A stretch of 64,000 bases of DNA from Toxorhynchites rutilus septentrionalis (taxonomy: Eukaryota > Arthropoda > Insecta > Diptera > Culicidae), in NCBI RefSeq assembly GCF_029784135.1, contig NC_073746.1, positions 292,974,089-293,038,088 of the forward strand. The letters run 5' to 3'. Numbering within the stretch: position 1 is the stretch's first letter; every line of letters starts with the position of its first letter. Below the pieces are notes generated by a model, which saw only the letters and a list, made by a program, of their open reading frames with translations, searched no databases and was not told the DNA's origin. The position numbers and the translations under genes were made by a program. Positions 42,704-53,925 of the stretch are shown here, in pieces.

Positions 42704-43874
42704 GTCGCAGGAAGGTTGTGTCCGAGACGAGTAGGCTTTCGTTAGGCTATCTGTAGATTTTGGATATGTTTGAAGAATCAAATCGTTAAACTTATTGACA
42801 ATGATTTGGTGGCCCTGAAAAGGGCCGTTTGGTTTGATTGTTGGGTATTGTTTGTTCAGTGTTCAGTGTTTACCGAGTGATGAAGGATGGTAAACAATCG
42901 TTGGATGGTGCGTATCAGATAAAAGACATTCAGCTCTTTTCTGTATTCCGGCGGATTTCCATTTCGTTCGAAACCGTTATTTCGTTCGAGTTATAATTTT
43001 GCGTTCCTTATTTCGAATGTTTCGCCCATTTAATGTTCGAAGGGAAACAGATCGAACGAAATACAAAAACTACTCCAACGGAATACGGAATGGAATTTTA
43101 TCAACTCGTTCGTAATATAAGAGAATTACTAATACCGAACACAATGATACATTTTTCTCATCAGTAAAAAACATGTTGCTTTATCAACACACTTACACTT
43201 ATGCCAAATTTCTCACAATACACGATCGGTCATTGGTATGAAATTTCACGAAGCAACCAACATTAAAGTTCCAAATTTAAATTATATTTGCTAGATTTAA
43301 TCGTATCACTCACGCAATACAAAAATGTCCCCGTCTTACATATATTTGCATTGCCGATTTCCCCCAGGCAGCTTGGTTTTGATGTCTCTGTTAGGGAACA
43401 CATTTTGGTAGGAACAAAAGTCCCCCCTACTTTCATGTATTTGCAAAGCTGATTTCCCCCAGGCAGCTTGGTTTTGATGTCTCTGTTAGGGAACACATTT
43501 CGGTGGGAGCAAAAGCTCCCCCTAGTTTTATGTATTTACAATGCCAATTTCCTCCAGGCAGCTTGGTTTTAATGTCTCTGTTAGGGACCCACCGCATGTG
43601 TCGTCAATTTCGACCAATCAGAAATGGGTATTTCCGTTAGGATAGGGGTTTAGATTTTTCAATTGTTCGATATTTATTTTCATGACATATATTATTTTCT
43701 TCAACATAAAAAACTGTTATGGAGTGCCGAAACCGATTGACGCAAAAATTTCATCAGTCCATCATGAAATGACTGAGCAATAAGCGTTTGAAATTGGACA
43801 ATATTCACGATGTGCTCGATTTTCCATTTTCAATTTGTACCCCAATATGTTCCCGAAAGACGTAATCCTACGTC
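42704..43874 (-). mobile_element. Composite repeat, inverted copy with intact histone-type stem-loop
   Basis: On the minus strand it runs from the palindrome (43859-43874) through one 296-type unit, three 95-bp subrepeats (43345-43590), a shortened body, the stem-loop at 42811-42826 and the right-end block at about 42704-42730 (minus: gtctcggacacaaccttcc). The order is the same as copy 1 (17831-19822). No coding capacity. Confidence 0.7.
42811..42826 (-). other. Canonical histone-mRNA-type 3' stem-loop
   Basis: On the minus strand: ggccctTTTCagggcc, a perfect 6-bp stem with a four-base loop. It is preceded by AAAC and followed by ACCAAATC, then a purine-rich stretch (tcaataagtttaacg). This equals the metazoan histone consensus GGYYCTTTTCAGRRCC with its A-rich flanks, which SLBP binds and U7 snRNP processes. 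It lies about 95 nt before the right end of the repeat. Confidence 0.75.
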
Positions 43875-43879
43875 AAAAA

Positions 43880-45200
43880 CTGTTTTTTGCTCTAACTTTT
43901 ATATCTCAAAAAGACTTTTAGAACATATTAATACAAACATTTTTCGGTGCAGAACTTGACAATATATCAACTTCAATCAAAGTTATTGTTATTTCTTTTC
44001 AAAAAATACGCTCTCTGCAATTTTTTGTCATTCTTTCTGGGGCAAATATAAACAAAGTTTATTGGCTTCATTTGAAAGAGCCCTACATGATGTGTGATTT
44101 TCAAAACTATATTATTTTTCGTGTTTGAGTAAATTAAAATTGATATCATGAATTTTTGGGTCAAAACATCAATAACTTTGAGTAGGATTAAGATATTGAG
44201 AAGTTCTGCATCGAATGTTTGTATGTTTGTATTAGTAAACTCTAAAACTATTTCGAAGACAGTTTGTATGTAGAATTTGAGATATAAAAGTTAGACCAAA
44301 AAAAACCGTTTTATTCATGGTGACCCTAACGCAATATAGAAAAAAGGCGCTATATCAGTTATTTCAAAAGATAGAAAGATACTTAATTCTACAAAAATGT
44401 CTCAAATAACTGGGACTACAACATTGTCGAACTATGTTTACCTCTATCTATAAAGATAAGAAAGTTAGATTTCTTATTTCATCGACAATTTTGGTCACCC
44501 TATTTTTGATAACATAAAAATGAGCGCTCTATTATATGTAACATCTTTGTCTAAGACAGTTTTTGTCTAAAGAATAACTGTCGAGCTCTAAATGCTCATT
44601 TCCACTTAAATGCACCTCCTGGACCATTGTGCAGTGGAGTAAAAATCGTGATTTTGGTATATTCTAGTTTAAATTTCATCAGGAATTGTTGAAAATGATA
44701 TTGCAGTAAAATTAAGAAAGATAGAAGTTGGGTGTCAAAGATCGAATTGTAGAGCGGTTAGAGGGCTTCAGTTGACAGAAACATCCATGTTTATTATGAT
44801 TTTTTGGATTTTTTTCCAACTTTTAAGTTTTTCATTAAAAAATTTAAATTGGTCATATCATAATGAAAATTTTGATGATGGATAGTTTCCATCATATGTA
44901 AGTTCATCATATAATAGTCCCCTGATTATTCCAAGTTGAATGTGACTTTTCCGAGTCCTGGTAGTTATAGCAGATAGATGAATATAGATGGAGAAAGACG
45001 ATCAACGGTATAAAGGTCTTCGGTGTGAGTGGAGCGGAGTAGGATTCTCATAAATGGGAGAAATTGTATTCTCCGTATTTTTTCATTATTTTTGGTAAGA
45101 AAATGGCGAAAAAAAGGTGTATAAAACAGTTAACATTCAAAGGAAATTGTGTTTTTGCCTTTGGCTGTTTCGCTAGCATGCTGAAAAGCAATTGGTAGTA
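43880..45200. other. AT-rich non-coding DNA
   Basis: No gene. 44840-44895 resembles 23995-24060 (ttggtcatat, aatgaaaatt, tagtttccatcat), so at least one old dispersed repeat is present. Confidence 0.4.
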
Positions 45201-48200
45201 TCCAGGAAAAACTGAACGGTTGACAACTCTACGTGTATTCAGTTAGTCCGTCGGTGACGAATAGACTCTTTCATGACCCATTTGACTTCCCAGCAACTGA
45301 GATTTTTCTGCGATTATGTCATATCTAAAACATCAAATCAGCTCAGCTTCATATCGTCAAAACAATTTCATCGAACGATTGCAATCGATGGTTTCCACGT
45401 CGCAAATAGGTTAATTTATTATATTCACTGTCCGATCGAGCACAAGAGCAGCAGAGGCATCCCATCCAGCTTAGCCAACGATGCGTCCTTTTCTGGACGA
45501 TAAATTTCAACGCATATAAAAATGAAAGAATTATCATGATCGCTGGGCGATGCCAACTTTCAAAAATGCATCCATTCATCGTGCGGGATTTGCATTGGGT
45601 CTCTCTCTCTTTTCTGTACATACATCCAGCATGATGCAAATCGTCCCCGAAGCAGCAGAAGCGCTCCAGCAGTAGCAATCGGAATCGCTTCTCATGAAAT
45701 CCTACACAATTTATGTTTGTCTCTATTTATGCAACATTTTATAGTCACAGTTTTGTTTGCGCACTGGATTCGACTGCCTGATTCTGACTTGTCGTGGCGC
45801 GAGGAGGGGAAGTGCACTTGAGGAGGTGGAAAAAGAAAGGCTCGGGTAAACAATTGTCCAACATTCCGCCAGCTGTCTCGCACGGAGGACATACCTCGCA
45901 TGTGTTCGCCGCGCGAGGGCTCTCCCTGGTCTATCATCTATGATAATTCAGTTTGATTCAATTTAGTTACAAATCCACCGGCCACAATCTCCCCCCTCCA
46001 CCGAGGCTAATGGAAGAAAATATGGACTTCGTGCATCACTTTCTCTTCCTTGCGCGCTTCGGAAGCCAAGAAGAACGACACAATTATGCAAATTTATATA
46101 AATACGTCTGCGAATCCGAACCCGGGAGAGCTCGAACGGATAGACACAAACAGTGGTTCGTTTGTGTTCCGTGCTGTTTTGCGTGGGCTTGCGGGGATTC
46201 GAGGTGCGGAAAGATGGGGGCTCTAAATAAATAATGGTGCAAGTAGCAAGAAAAGTGAAGCGAATAAGAACGCAAAAAAAGTACTTCTTTTTTCGTTCGT
46301 TAGTTTTCCTATCGGATGGGCGAGCACAAGAGGACAGTACTTACACGAGAGAACGATTTGCGCGATGTCCTTTCCCGGAGTCTGTGCTTTTTTTCCTTTC
46401 TCGTTTTGTGTTCCAGCTTTGCTATTATCGGTTCGCTGCGCTTTCAGTGATGCAGACGACAAGATCCGTTGAGAAGTTCGACTCGGTTCAACACCGATAT
46501 GGTGGGCAAGGGCGAGCAAAGGGCGGCGTGTGCTGAAAAAATAAAATAAAATAAAAATAAAATATTGAGAGAATCAGAGAAGACATTCATTAGGGGTCCC
46601 GGGTGCCTTGGGAATCGTTAATAAGAGGAAAATCCTCTTCCTATCTGTGCAAAACGAACCGCTCCGGCAGGGAGTGGAAGCAGATTAAATACGTGTTCAG
46701 CACATTTTCAGTGTAGGATTTTCTGCAGAACTTTGATCAAACAGAAATTGTCAGTTTGTTTGTGGAATTTATGTTTCTGTTTCGACAATGGGTTCAACTT
46801 CAGACTCGTCATTCCGCACCACTTGACATATTTCGCACGAACGCAAAATAAATTCCCACTATCGCCTACAAGTTACTGCATAAAGTCGTTAAAATTTTAC
46901 GCTTGTGCACATTTTGTACACAATAATGAAACAAAGAGCAATCGAAGCGAAGCGAATAAAATGCTATCACTGTTAAAACAAATGATGGTTCCGGAAGCAC
47001 ACCACATCAGAGGGTCCGAGCTTCCGCGGGGATGACACCGTAAACCGATTCCGGGAAATCAAACAAAAACTGCAACAGTCAATTTCGATCCATTTCGGAG
47101 CGAGTCACATTGGGACAGAACCAGTTCAGGGGATGGGGTGCAGTGGTTCATTGGTCTTGTTTTTTTTAACTATATTTTTAACTCACCGATGGTCAGGGAA
47201 AGGGTAATTGAAATTATAATGATCGTACTCAAAGGGGCAGATAAAAGGTGGCCGAGTTTGTGTGCTCACTGCTGCGGTGAAACAGGTGATGCTATCATCA
47301 CAAACCTCCAGTATCGCAAATACGATGTCCGAAATAACTAGAAACATATATTCATTCATTTGCTATTTAAGTGCCGGAAGATTTACTCTGACTTGTAGAC
47401 TAGCGTGACTTGTTCTTCTTATTAGAATTTGATGCTTTATTCTCAACATTAAAATAAGACCGTAAACATATTGTTATATTAGTGTTTAACGCCAGCTGAA
47501 ATTGGATGTATGTAACGCCAGTTGGCGAGCACATTGGTAGGAATAAATGTTATTTTCAGAGCATATACGTAGTGATTGGAAACTTCACGTTCAATCATTT
47601 TTAAGTCATTCATTCAATCTACCGTCATCGTTCAGGCCGAGCGGTATTGCATAATTTCAAATGATTTAACCAAACATACCATATTGTTTCCAGTGGGTGC
47701 GAAAACTGGCAACAGAAAATAGAGGAGCAAAAAAAAAGTAATGCAAATATACCCATCACGCAAAAGATTATACAAAAAATGGAATTCACACGAGGATCGA
47801 TCATAAAATACGGGATTATCGCAGCGAATTTAACGCTCATGGGCCAAGCGGAGCGCTCGCGGAAACATCGGAATCAGACAGCCACCAAGCATCAGCATCG
47901 CTCGAGTTGAAAATAAATATTGTGCAGCGCTCGCGGATGGAGGAATTTCGCGATGAATAATCAAACATACTATGCTGTGGTGAATCCTTTCGGTACGAAC
48001 GGCTCCGCGATTTGTAAATTCCTGGCTACCGTAAGTGGATAAACCACCCATCGCTGCAAACTGTCGACATTCCCACGGTGATCCGCAACAATGCATTTTG
48101 TATGCACTAGAAGCAATGTGCTCGCTTGTCTTGTTTATTTTCCTCGCCGAACATGATAATCATTATTAGCAATTTATCTAGAAACATATAATACTGCCGA

Positions 48201-48620
48201 ATAATCCAAGCTAACTTTGCCAACGTTGTCAATGTTAGTTATGCGGAAGGATCACTTTTGGATAATCACGCCGTAGTATACTTTCCCTCCGCTGATTACG
48301 TCCGTTAAAGTTTTTTGCTGATTCAATTTTATGATTAGCGAATAGCGGGTGTCGTAAAGCATCTTCCGCCCGACAGATCAATCCGTTTCTTATCTCGAAT
48401 TGGATGCCCACTTGCTTCCGATGCTTCCTTTCATGATGATGATTAATTAGTCCGACGACTATCGGATGCGGGAATAAATTGAAAGTGAAAATCACGATGG
48501 GGCAAGCAGTATCCAAAAATTGGTTCTCTCGAATAAATTCAAAGCATCTGAAAATGAATAGGAAGACAGCATAGCCATATAATTCCAGAAGCTCTGAATT
48601 TTGTTTTGCTTTCATTCCGC
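45200..48620. other. Probable single-copy non-coding DNA
   Basis: Higher GC than its surroundings, few repeats, and many short open frames on both strands with no protein-like one. Simple AAAAT repeats lie at 46538-46563. It could be intronic or cis-regulatory. I see no exon that I can support. Confidence 0.4.
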
Positions 48621-48628
48621 TGTATTTT

Positions 48629-49480
48629 GACGTAGGATTACGTCTTTCGGGAACATATTGGGGTACAAATTGAAAATCGAAAATCGAGCACATCGTGAAA
48701 ATTGTCCAATTTCAAACGCTTATTGCGCACTCATTTTATGAAGGATAGATGAAATTTTTGCGTCAATCGATTCCGGCACTCCATAACAATTTTTTATATT
48801 GAATAAAATAATATATGTCATGAAACTTACGATCGAACAATTGAAAAATCTTAACCCCTATCGGAAATATCCACTTCTAATTGGTCGAAATTTACGACAC
48901 ATGCGGCGGTTCCCTTAAAGAGACATCAAAACCAAGCTGCCTGGGGGACATCTAGTGATCCCCGATTTTTGAAATTAATCGTTCATCAACTAATCGAATA
49001 CTTTTTAGCAGTTTGTTATTCGATACGATTATTCGCTCCAAATATTCGATTAATCGATCAATCGTCATACTGAGAGGAATAATTAGTTAGACTAATAATC
49101 CTCATTTGCTAAAAAGCCATCTGGAATCAAAAAAGTGTTCATTCCGCCTGAAATTCAATTATTATCGTTTACTCTCCCCTGAACTTGTAAACGAAGCTCA
49201 ATTCGCGTAGACGGCATTGAGTTTCGTTTACGAGTTTAAGGGATCGTCAAAGATAATGATTGAATTTCAGGATGAAACTGCAGCGGCCGTCATTTTTTTC
49301 TCTGGGTTTGAATCGATTAATCGACGTAAATTATTCGTTCGCTTCGATTGTTGGTTGCGCAGTATTCGTTCGATTAATAATCGATTTCTGTAGGAAGTAT
49401 TCGAGTAATCGATTAATCGAACGATTATCGGGGATCACTAGGGACATCAGCATTGCAAATACATACAAGTAGGGGGAACT
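48629..49480 (+). mobile_element. Composite repeat, partial copy split by a hAT MITE
   Basis: Starts with gacgtaggattacgtc (48629-48644), has one 296-type unit and the start of a 95-bp subrepeat. It is interrupted at 48953 by a hAT-type MITE, resumes at 49441-49480 and is cut off by the start of MITE copy 2. No stem-loop part is present. Confidence 0.7.
48953..49440. mobile_element. hAT-type MITE with perfect 8-bp target duplication
   Basis: Termini tagtgatccccgat and atcggggatcacta are inverted repeats. The flanking octamer gggacatc is duplicated exactly at 48945-48952 and 49441-49448. The insertion splits a 95-bp subrepeat of the composite element, and removing it restores that text. Inside, about 49155-49210 and 49225-49275 form a second long inverted repeat (tgaaattcaat, tcgtttac), so the element can fold extensively. 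Confidence 0.88.
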
Positions 49481-50060
49481 TTTTGACGTAGAACTACGTC
49501 TTTCATTAAGGTTGCCAAATCAGAAAACAGGTCACGTTTTTATGAAATAAAGTTAATGTTAATAACTATTTTTGCCGCGAACGGATTTTGGCGATTTACA
49601 TAATAAACGAATCAGAAATTCCCTAAGATTTGTTTAATATACATTCGAATCCCCTGGTTTGTAAATGGTTAAAATTCATGAAAACTTCAAGCGTTTCCAT
49701 TTTCTCATACATTTGTTCTGTCCATTTGCGTGCTTTCCCGAACAGAGCTGTCGATAACTAGCATTGAAGGGGAAATCGTAGGATTTAAAGTCTCCGCGAA
49801 CAGAGGAAAAGGAGAAGAATGAAGGGGAACACTTGCCTAAAGTATAAACAGTGGATCTCGCTGAGGCAAACTTTTATGCTGCATCGGACTGTTGAGCAAT
49901 CCAGATCACTTTGCTTTCGCTGCGCTTCAATCTAAGATTGGACCCCACCAGAGGTAATTCAACTTGGATATCGTCGTGTGGTTTTTTCAGTTCGTTTTTC
50001 GCGTTATTCGTATCGTGTGTTTTTCTTTCCGCTTCATAAATTAGACGCTCCGCGTAATGT

Positions 50061-50463
50061 GTGATGAACAAGACGAAGAGCAAGGCAGGCTCGAGCCCTG
50101 CTAAAAACGAACGCATTGCCAGGGGCAATAAAATTTCGAGGCAAGCATCATCTAATGATGCACACGATGTTGGTGCAGTGGAAAGCGCTCGCACTGAACC
50201 GAGCCTTCGCGAGTGTGACAACGCATCAAACAACAGCGAAGTAGGCGACTTTGACGCGTCGGTCGAAAATGTAAATGCCGTTACCCAGGCAGCAACCAAA
50301 ATCAAGCTCCACCCGCTGGTGGTGAAGGCGGTCGCTCTTGACAAACTCATCAGCGAATTCGCATCGATGGGTGTTACAGCAGAGTACAAGCTGTGTGGCA
50401 TAATTAAGCCTTTTTCCAAGCAGGGCTTCGTTGGTGCCTTTGTCATTGCATCAATGCATTAAA
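50061..50463 (+). pseudogene. Non-LTR retroposon ORF1, N-terminal fragment
   Basis: 133 codons beginning MMNKTKSKAGSSPAKNERI, a basic Ser-rich start, then IKLHPLVVKAVALDKLISEF and ASMGVTAEYKLCGI. The latter resembles the start of the central domain in Jockey/Loner-type ORF1 proteins. It ends abruptly with unrelated codons. About 200 bp of 5' leader precedes it (49857-50060). The placement is by pattern only and tentative. It lies inside the MITE. Confidence 0.45.
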
Positions 50464-51098
50464 CTGACGTTATGGCGAAGCAAGCGTTAAGGTTGTGCAC
50501 CAAAAATTTTTTTGGGGAATACCAGGCATCTTGAATGTCGTATTGGAATGTTATAAGTTATTCGGGTTCGCGTGCCAGTCGCAAAACTGCCTTCAACTAG
50601 GATTGCATTTGCGCTAATCTTGATCATAATGAAGCAATGCTACTGTTTTCGAGGTTGTTAATATTAACAAAAAGGGTTTATTTTGCGTGTTTAATCACCA
50701 AGTAAAAAGTAAATGTTGTTCTGGAATTTTGTATTTGATTAGGTGTTGCTTGTCAGTAGCAAAACTTCCTCAACTAAGGGTGACAGCTGTGCTTATCTCG
50801 AGTATGAGAAAGTAATGCAACTTTTTTCGAGGCCAGTAATATTAACAGAAGCGTTTCTTTTGAGAATAGCGCAAAATGATGAGAAGTGTTCATATTCCTA
50901 GTAGTTTCAAGCCATCAATGTATGGCTCTGTATGCATGCTATGGCGAACGCTTGTTTGGCGCTTGGTTTACGTTATACGAACGATGCCTAGAGGTGCGAT
51001 TCCACTGAGGCAATACTTAACAACATGTAGCATGATATTGCAAGTGTTGTCATTGTTGTTGTTTCCATGCGGTGCCAAAGATATATTGATGTAGTTAT

Positions 51099-51265
51099 GA
51101 GATGTGGAATAATGGTGCTGTTGCAACATGTATATAATCGACTGTAGCCGAGTCTATGTTAATTGTTATGTTAATTGCTATGTTAATGAGATGTGGAATA
51201 ATGGTGCTATTGCAACATGTATATAATCGACTGTAGCCGAGTCTATGTTAATTGCGAAAAAAGGC
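51099..51265 (+). repeat. 89-bp tandem duplication
   Basis: gagatgtggaataatggtgc starts at 51099 and again at 51188. The copies differ at single positions (ctgttgc versus ctattgc). Copy 1 of the MITE lacks it. Confidence 0.8.
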
Positions 51266-51614
51266 CACCGGAATAGCGTTCGAGGTAAATTTTCAATGCA
51301 TTGAGATGACATGCGACATAAGATCAGCTAATGTATTGGAAAGGATGAATCATCAATCAATTATCGTCAACTGATTGTACAATGGAAAAACCATTTCAGA
51401 GATTATTCAACTATGCAGTTGTTTCTAAAATTTCACAGCATTATAGAACAATATCCGAGGGTATAAACGAGCGACTAATATAAAATAACAGCGTAGTTCT
51501 ACGTCAACAATGCGGTCGTATCTTGGACACAACCTCCTATAATTTTTTTCATATTTCTTTCCATCAAGTTCAGTATTTTTTACATGAAATATCAAAATTT
51601 CAGGAGCAGTTATA

Positions 51615-52247
51615 TTAGGTTGGGGAAAAAGTAATCCATTATTTTTGGGTGAAATTCGAAACCATTTTTAATATGCTTCGGATTGTCCGACTGGGGTCAA
51701 ATATGCACCGTTTTGTTGTAAAATTTGTTGCCATTCTAAAGGTGGCTTCATAATGTCTCTATCATGGAGGTCTTGGTCCTTATTGACGAAAAACTCAAGC
51801 AATCGATTTTTTTCAATCTTCTCTTGATCCCTATTTCTTATCACTCTGTAAATTTTTCAATGCGAGAAAAAGGTGGTAATCGCTTTGTACCAGATCCGGA
51901 CTATATATTAAAACATCCCAATCAATCACTCGGAATCGCGTGGCCTTGCGTTGTTCTGATGGTTGTGTTCCCTCTTCTGTTGGCCGACTCTGGACGTTTT
52001 CTGTTCAATCGTTAGCTTCAAACGGATTATTTGTTGACAGTAGAGATCTTAATTCAGTGTATTAAAAAAAACACCGTGTAACTCACAACTGAATGGAACA
52101 AACAAAAAACAGCAAAGGAATTTTTTAATGTGAAATGTCACCTTTACAATGAGCCTAAACTTGAAATTGTATGATCGATATTACGTGAGATATTGATCAC
52201 TAAAGCCAGTTGACTTGAAAATAATGGATAACTTTTACCCAACCTGA
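51615..52247 (-). mobile_element. Mariner fossil, internally deleted
   Basis: 633 bp with TA at both sides. The ends are ttaggttggggaaaaagtaa and (minus) tcaggttgggtaaaagttat, imperfect inverted repeats. The minus strand near 51690-51800 still reads transposase C-terminus: LLEFFVNKDQDL, then WQQILQQNGAYL. It is a different family from 29513-30797. Confidence 0.85.
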
Positions 52248-53354
52248 TATTTTCTTTTTTTTTTCAAAATATTAGGTATTAAGTTTCCTGTGGAAAAATC
52301 CATGCGTCTCCATAATAGCGGTCTCGATATATTGAGTCCATGTTGACGCATGGTTTTTTTTAATTAACACTCGACGACCCGTCACCCACATACGGGTGCA
52401 CTCTCCTCGTTCAAATTGAATAGGATTTTTAGAAAAAAATTGATAGAATAGGCACCCAAATGTAACTATAGGATATGAAGAAAAATAATAAAATCATTAC
52501 CATAATATTATACTGTTTATACTATACTTTTTTTAAATTTATAGTACGGATGGTTTGTACTGCCGTTTTTTGCAAGACCCCTAGAATATGACTTTGGCAT
52601 GTGTTATTGTCATCAATTCGTTTTCAATTGAAAACAAACATTGCTAGATCATGTAAAGGTTATCTACAAACTAAGTTTGATCTTCATTTGATAATTTATT
52701 CGCAAATTGGGCCCTGCAAGAAATTCAAAAACGTTGGGCGACGAACGTGTGAAACAACACTTAACTCTTTGTAAGGCCGTGGCAACTATATTGCCACCAA
52801 CAACAAAAAAAATTTTTCGCTGCACTTGGAATATTATTTCTATATTTTACTTATAACAAAACTTCTAAAGATATCTGGCAATTAAAAATGTTACTTTGGG
52901 AGACATTCTTCTGTAACAAAACCGTGATTTTGGAGCGTCGGCAGAAAATTCGGTTGAAATTCGTTGAAAATGCAACAATCTGATAAATTTTTCACTGTAT
53001 TTAGGATCTATTTAGGATCTACTGTGTGAGAACATAAAATAAATAGTGTGTTTGATGAAAAATTTAAATTTCCATTTTTTCCTTTGTAAGGCTTTATAAA
53101 AAATGGTTTTTCTCGCTGCACTAGAAATATTGTTTTGATTTTTACATAACCAAAGGCGCAAAAAAGTGATTTTACAATGCAGCGGTGTTTTTGGGGTTAA
53201 CGGGCAAGGGCAACTGCATTGCCACCAATTTTTTCAGCTGTTTCAATAGTTAATTTTTTATCAATAGGAAATATGTGCTTTTCCTCATGTAAGGATTACG
53301 TTCTCTGAAGTTGGAATCGATTCGTTGCCTAGTTTCCACGACCTTGTAATAGGG
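52248..53354. other. AT-rich non-coding DNA with repeat scraps
   Basis: No gene. It holds the inverted relative of 24640-24870 (52370-52540), a short relative of the 13320 repeat (52708-52755), and two copies of a gcaactatattgccaccaa-like motif (52779, 53208). Confidence 0.45.
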
Positions 53355-53925
53355 TTAAAGGGGTATTCTAGTCTAGCAATTTAAAAAAAACTCGATTACT
53401 TTTGAAAATTTCTGAATTCTAGACATTTGAGATATTATCCCCGAGACAGCTCTTTTCGAAAATTCCATTATTTACCGAGTTACATCGATTTGAGTAATGC
53501 AATATTTAATCTAGCTACGGCCTTGACACAAAACTACAAACGCGTTTTTCTCGTAAGAAATTTTTCAAGCTGGCGTACACGATATCTCAAGTTCTACTGA
53601 ACCGATTTTGATGTGAATTAATCTTTATACATCTCTCTATCGGATGAACCAATAAAAAATCATTATTTTTAAATTTCACTATTTAAAAAAAAAAAAATTG
53701 TCATAAAAAACGTGAAAAGAACAATTTAATTTTTCAAACGGCCGCCATTTTGTCATCTTTACTGATTCAGAATCTGTTAGATTTTTTTTTGTTTAGGATA
53801 CCCAGAAGGGCTGGAATCGTGTACGCCTTGGTACAACTTTTTTAGTATGGTGTTGGTAAAAAAAAGTCGAGTTTTTAGAACACCTTAGCTCTGCCTCACC
53901 CTAAGGGTGGAATAAAATAGGAGTC
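53355..53925 (+). mobile_element. TTAA-ended MITE, copy 1
   Basis: Begins TTAA then aggggtattctagtctagc. It matches the reverse complement of 56879 downwards over several hundred bases, including cagttctactgaaccga-type text and acggccgccattttg. The right end is unclear, so it may be truncated. Confidence 0.5.

Larger units (their letters stand above)
49483..51540 (+). mobile_element. MITE with palindromic inverted repeats, copy 2
   Basis: ttgacgtagaactacg at 49483-49498 and its reverse complement at 51492-51507, then the conserved right block tgcggtcgtatcttggacac. The body matches copy 1 (13621-14512) up to about 49830 and again from about 50550. Between these lies a retroposon fragment. An 89-bp internal duplication sits at 51099-51265. 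Confidence 0.75.

Noticed and set aside
48235..48693. 152-codon ORF on the minus strand
   Set aside because: Its first part is translation of the composite repeat terminus, which also appears as an open frame at 21733; not protein-coding.
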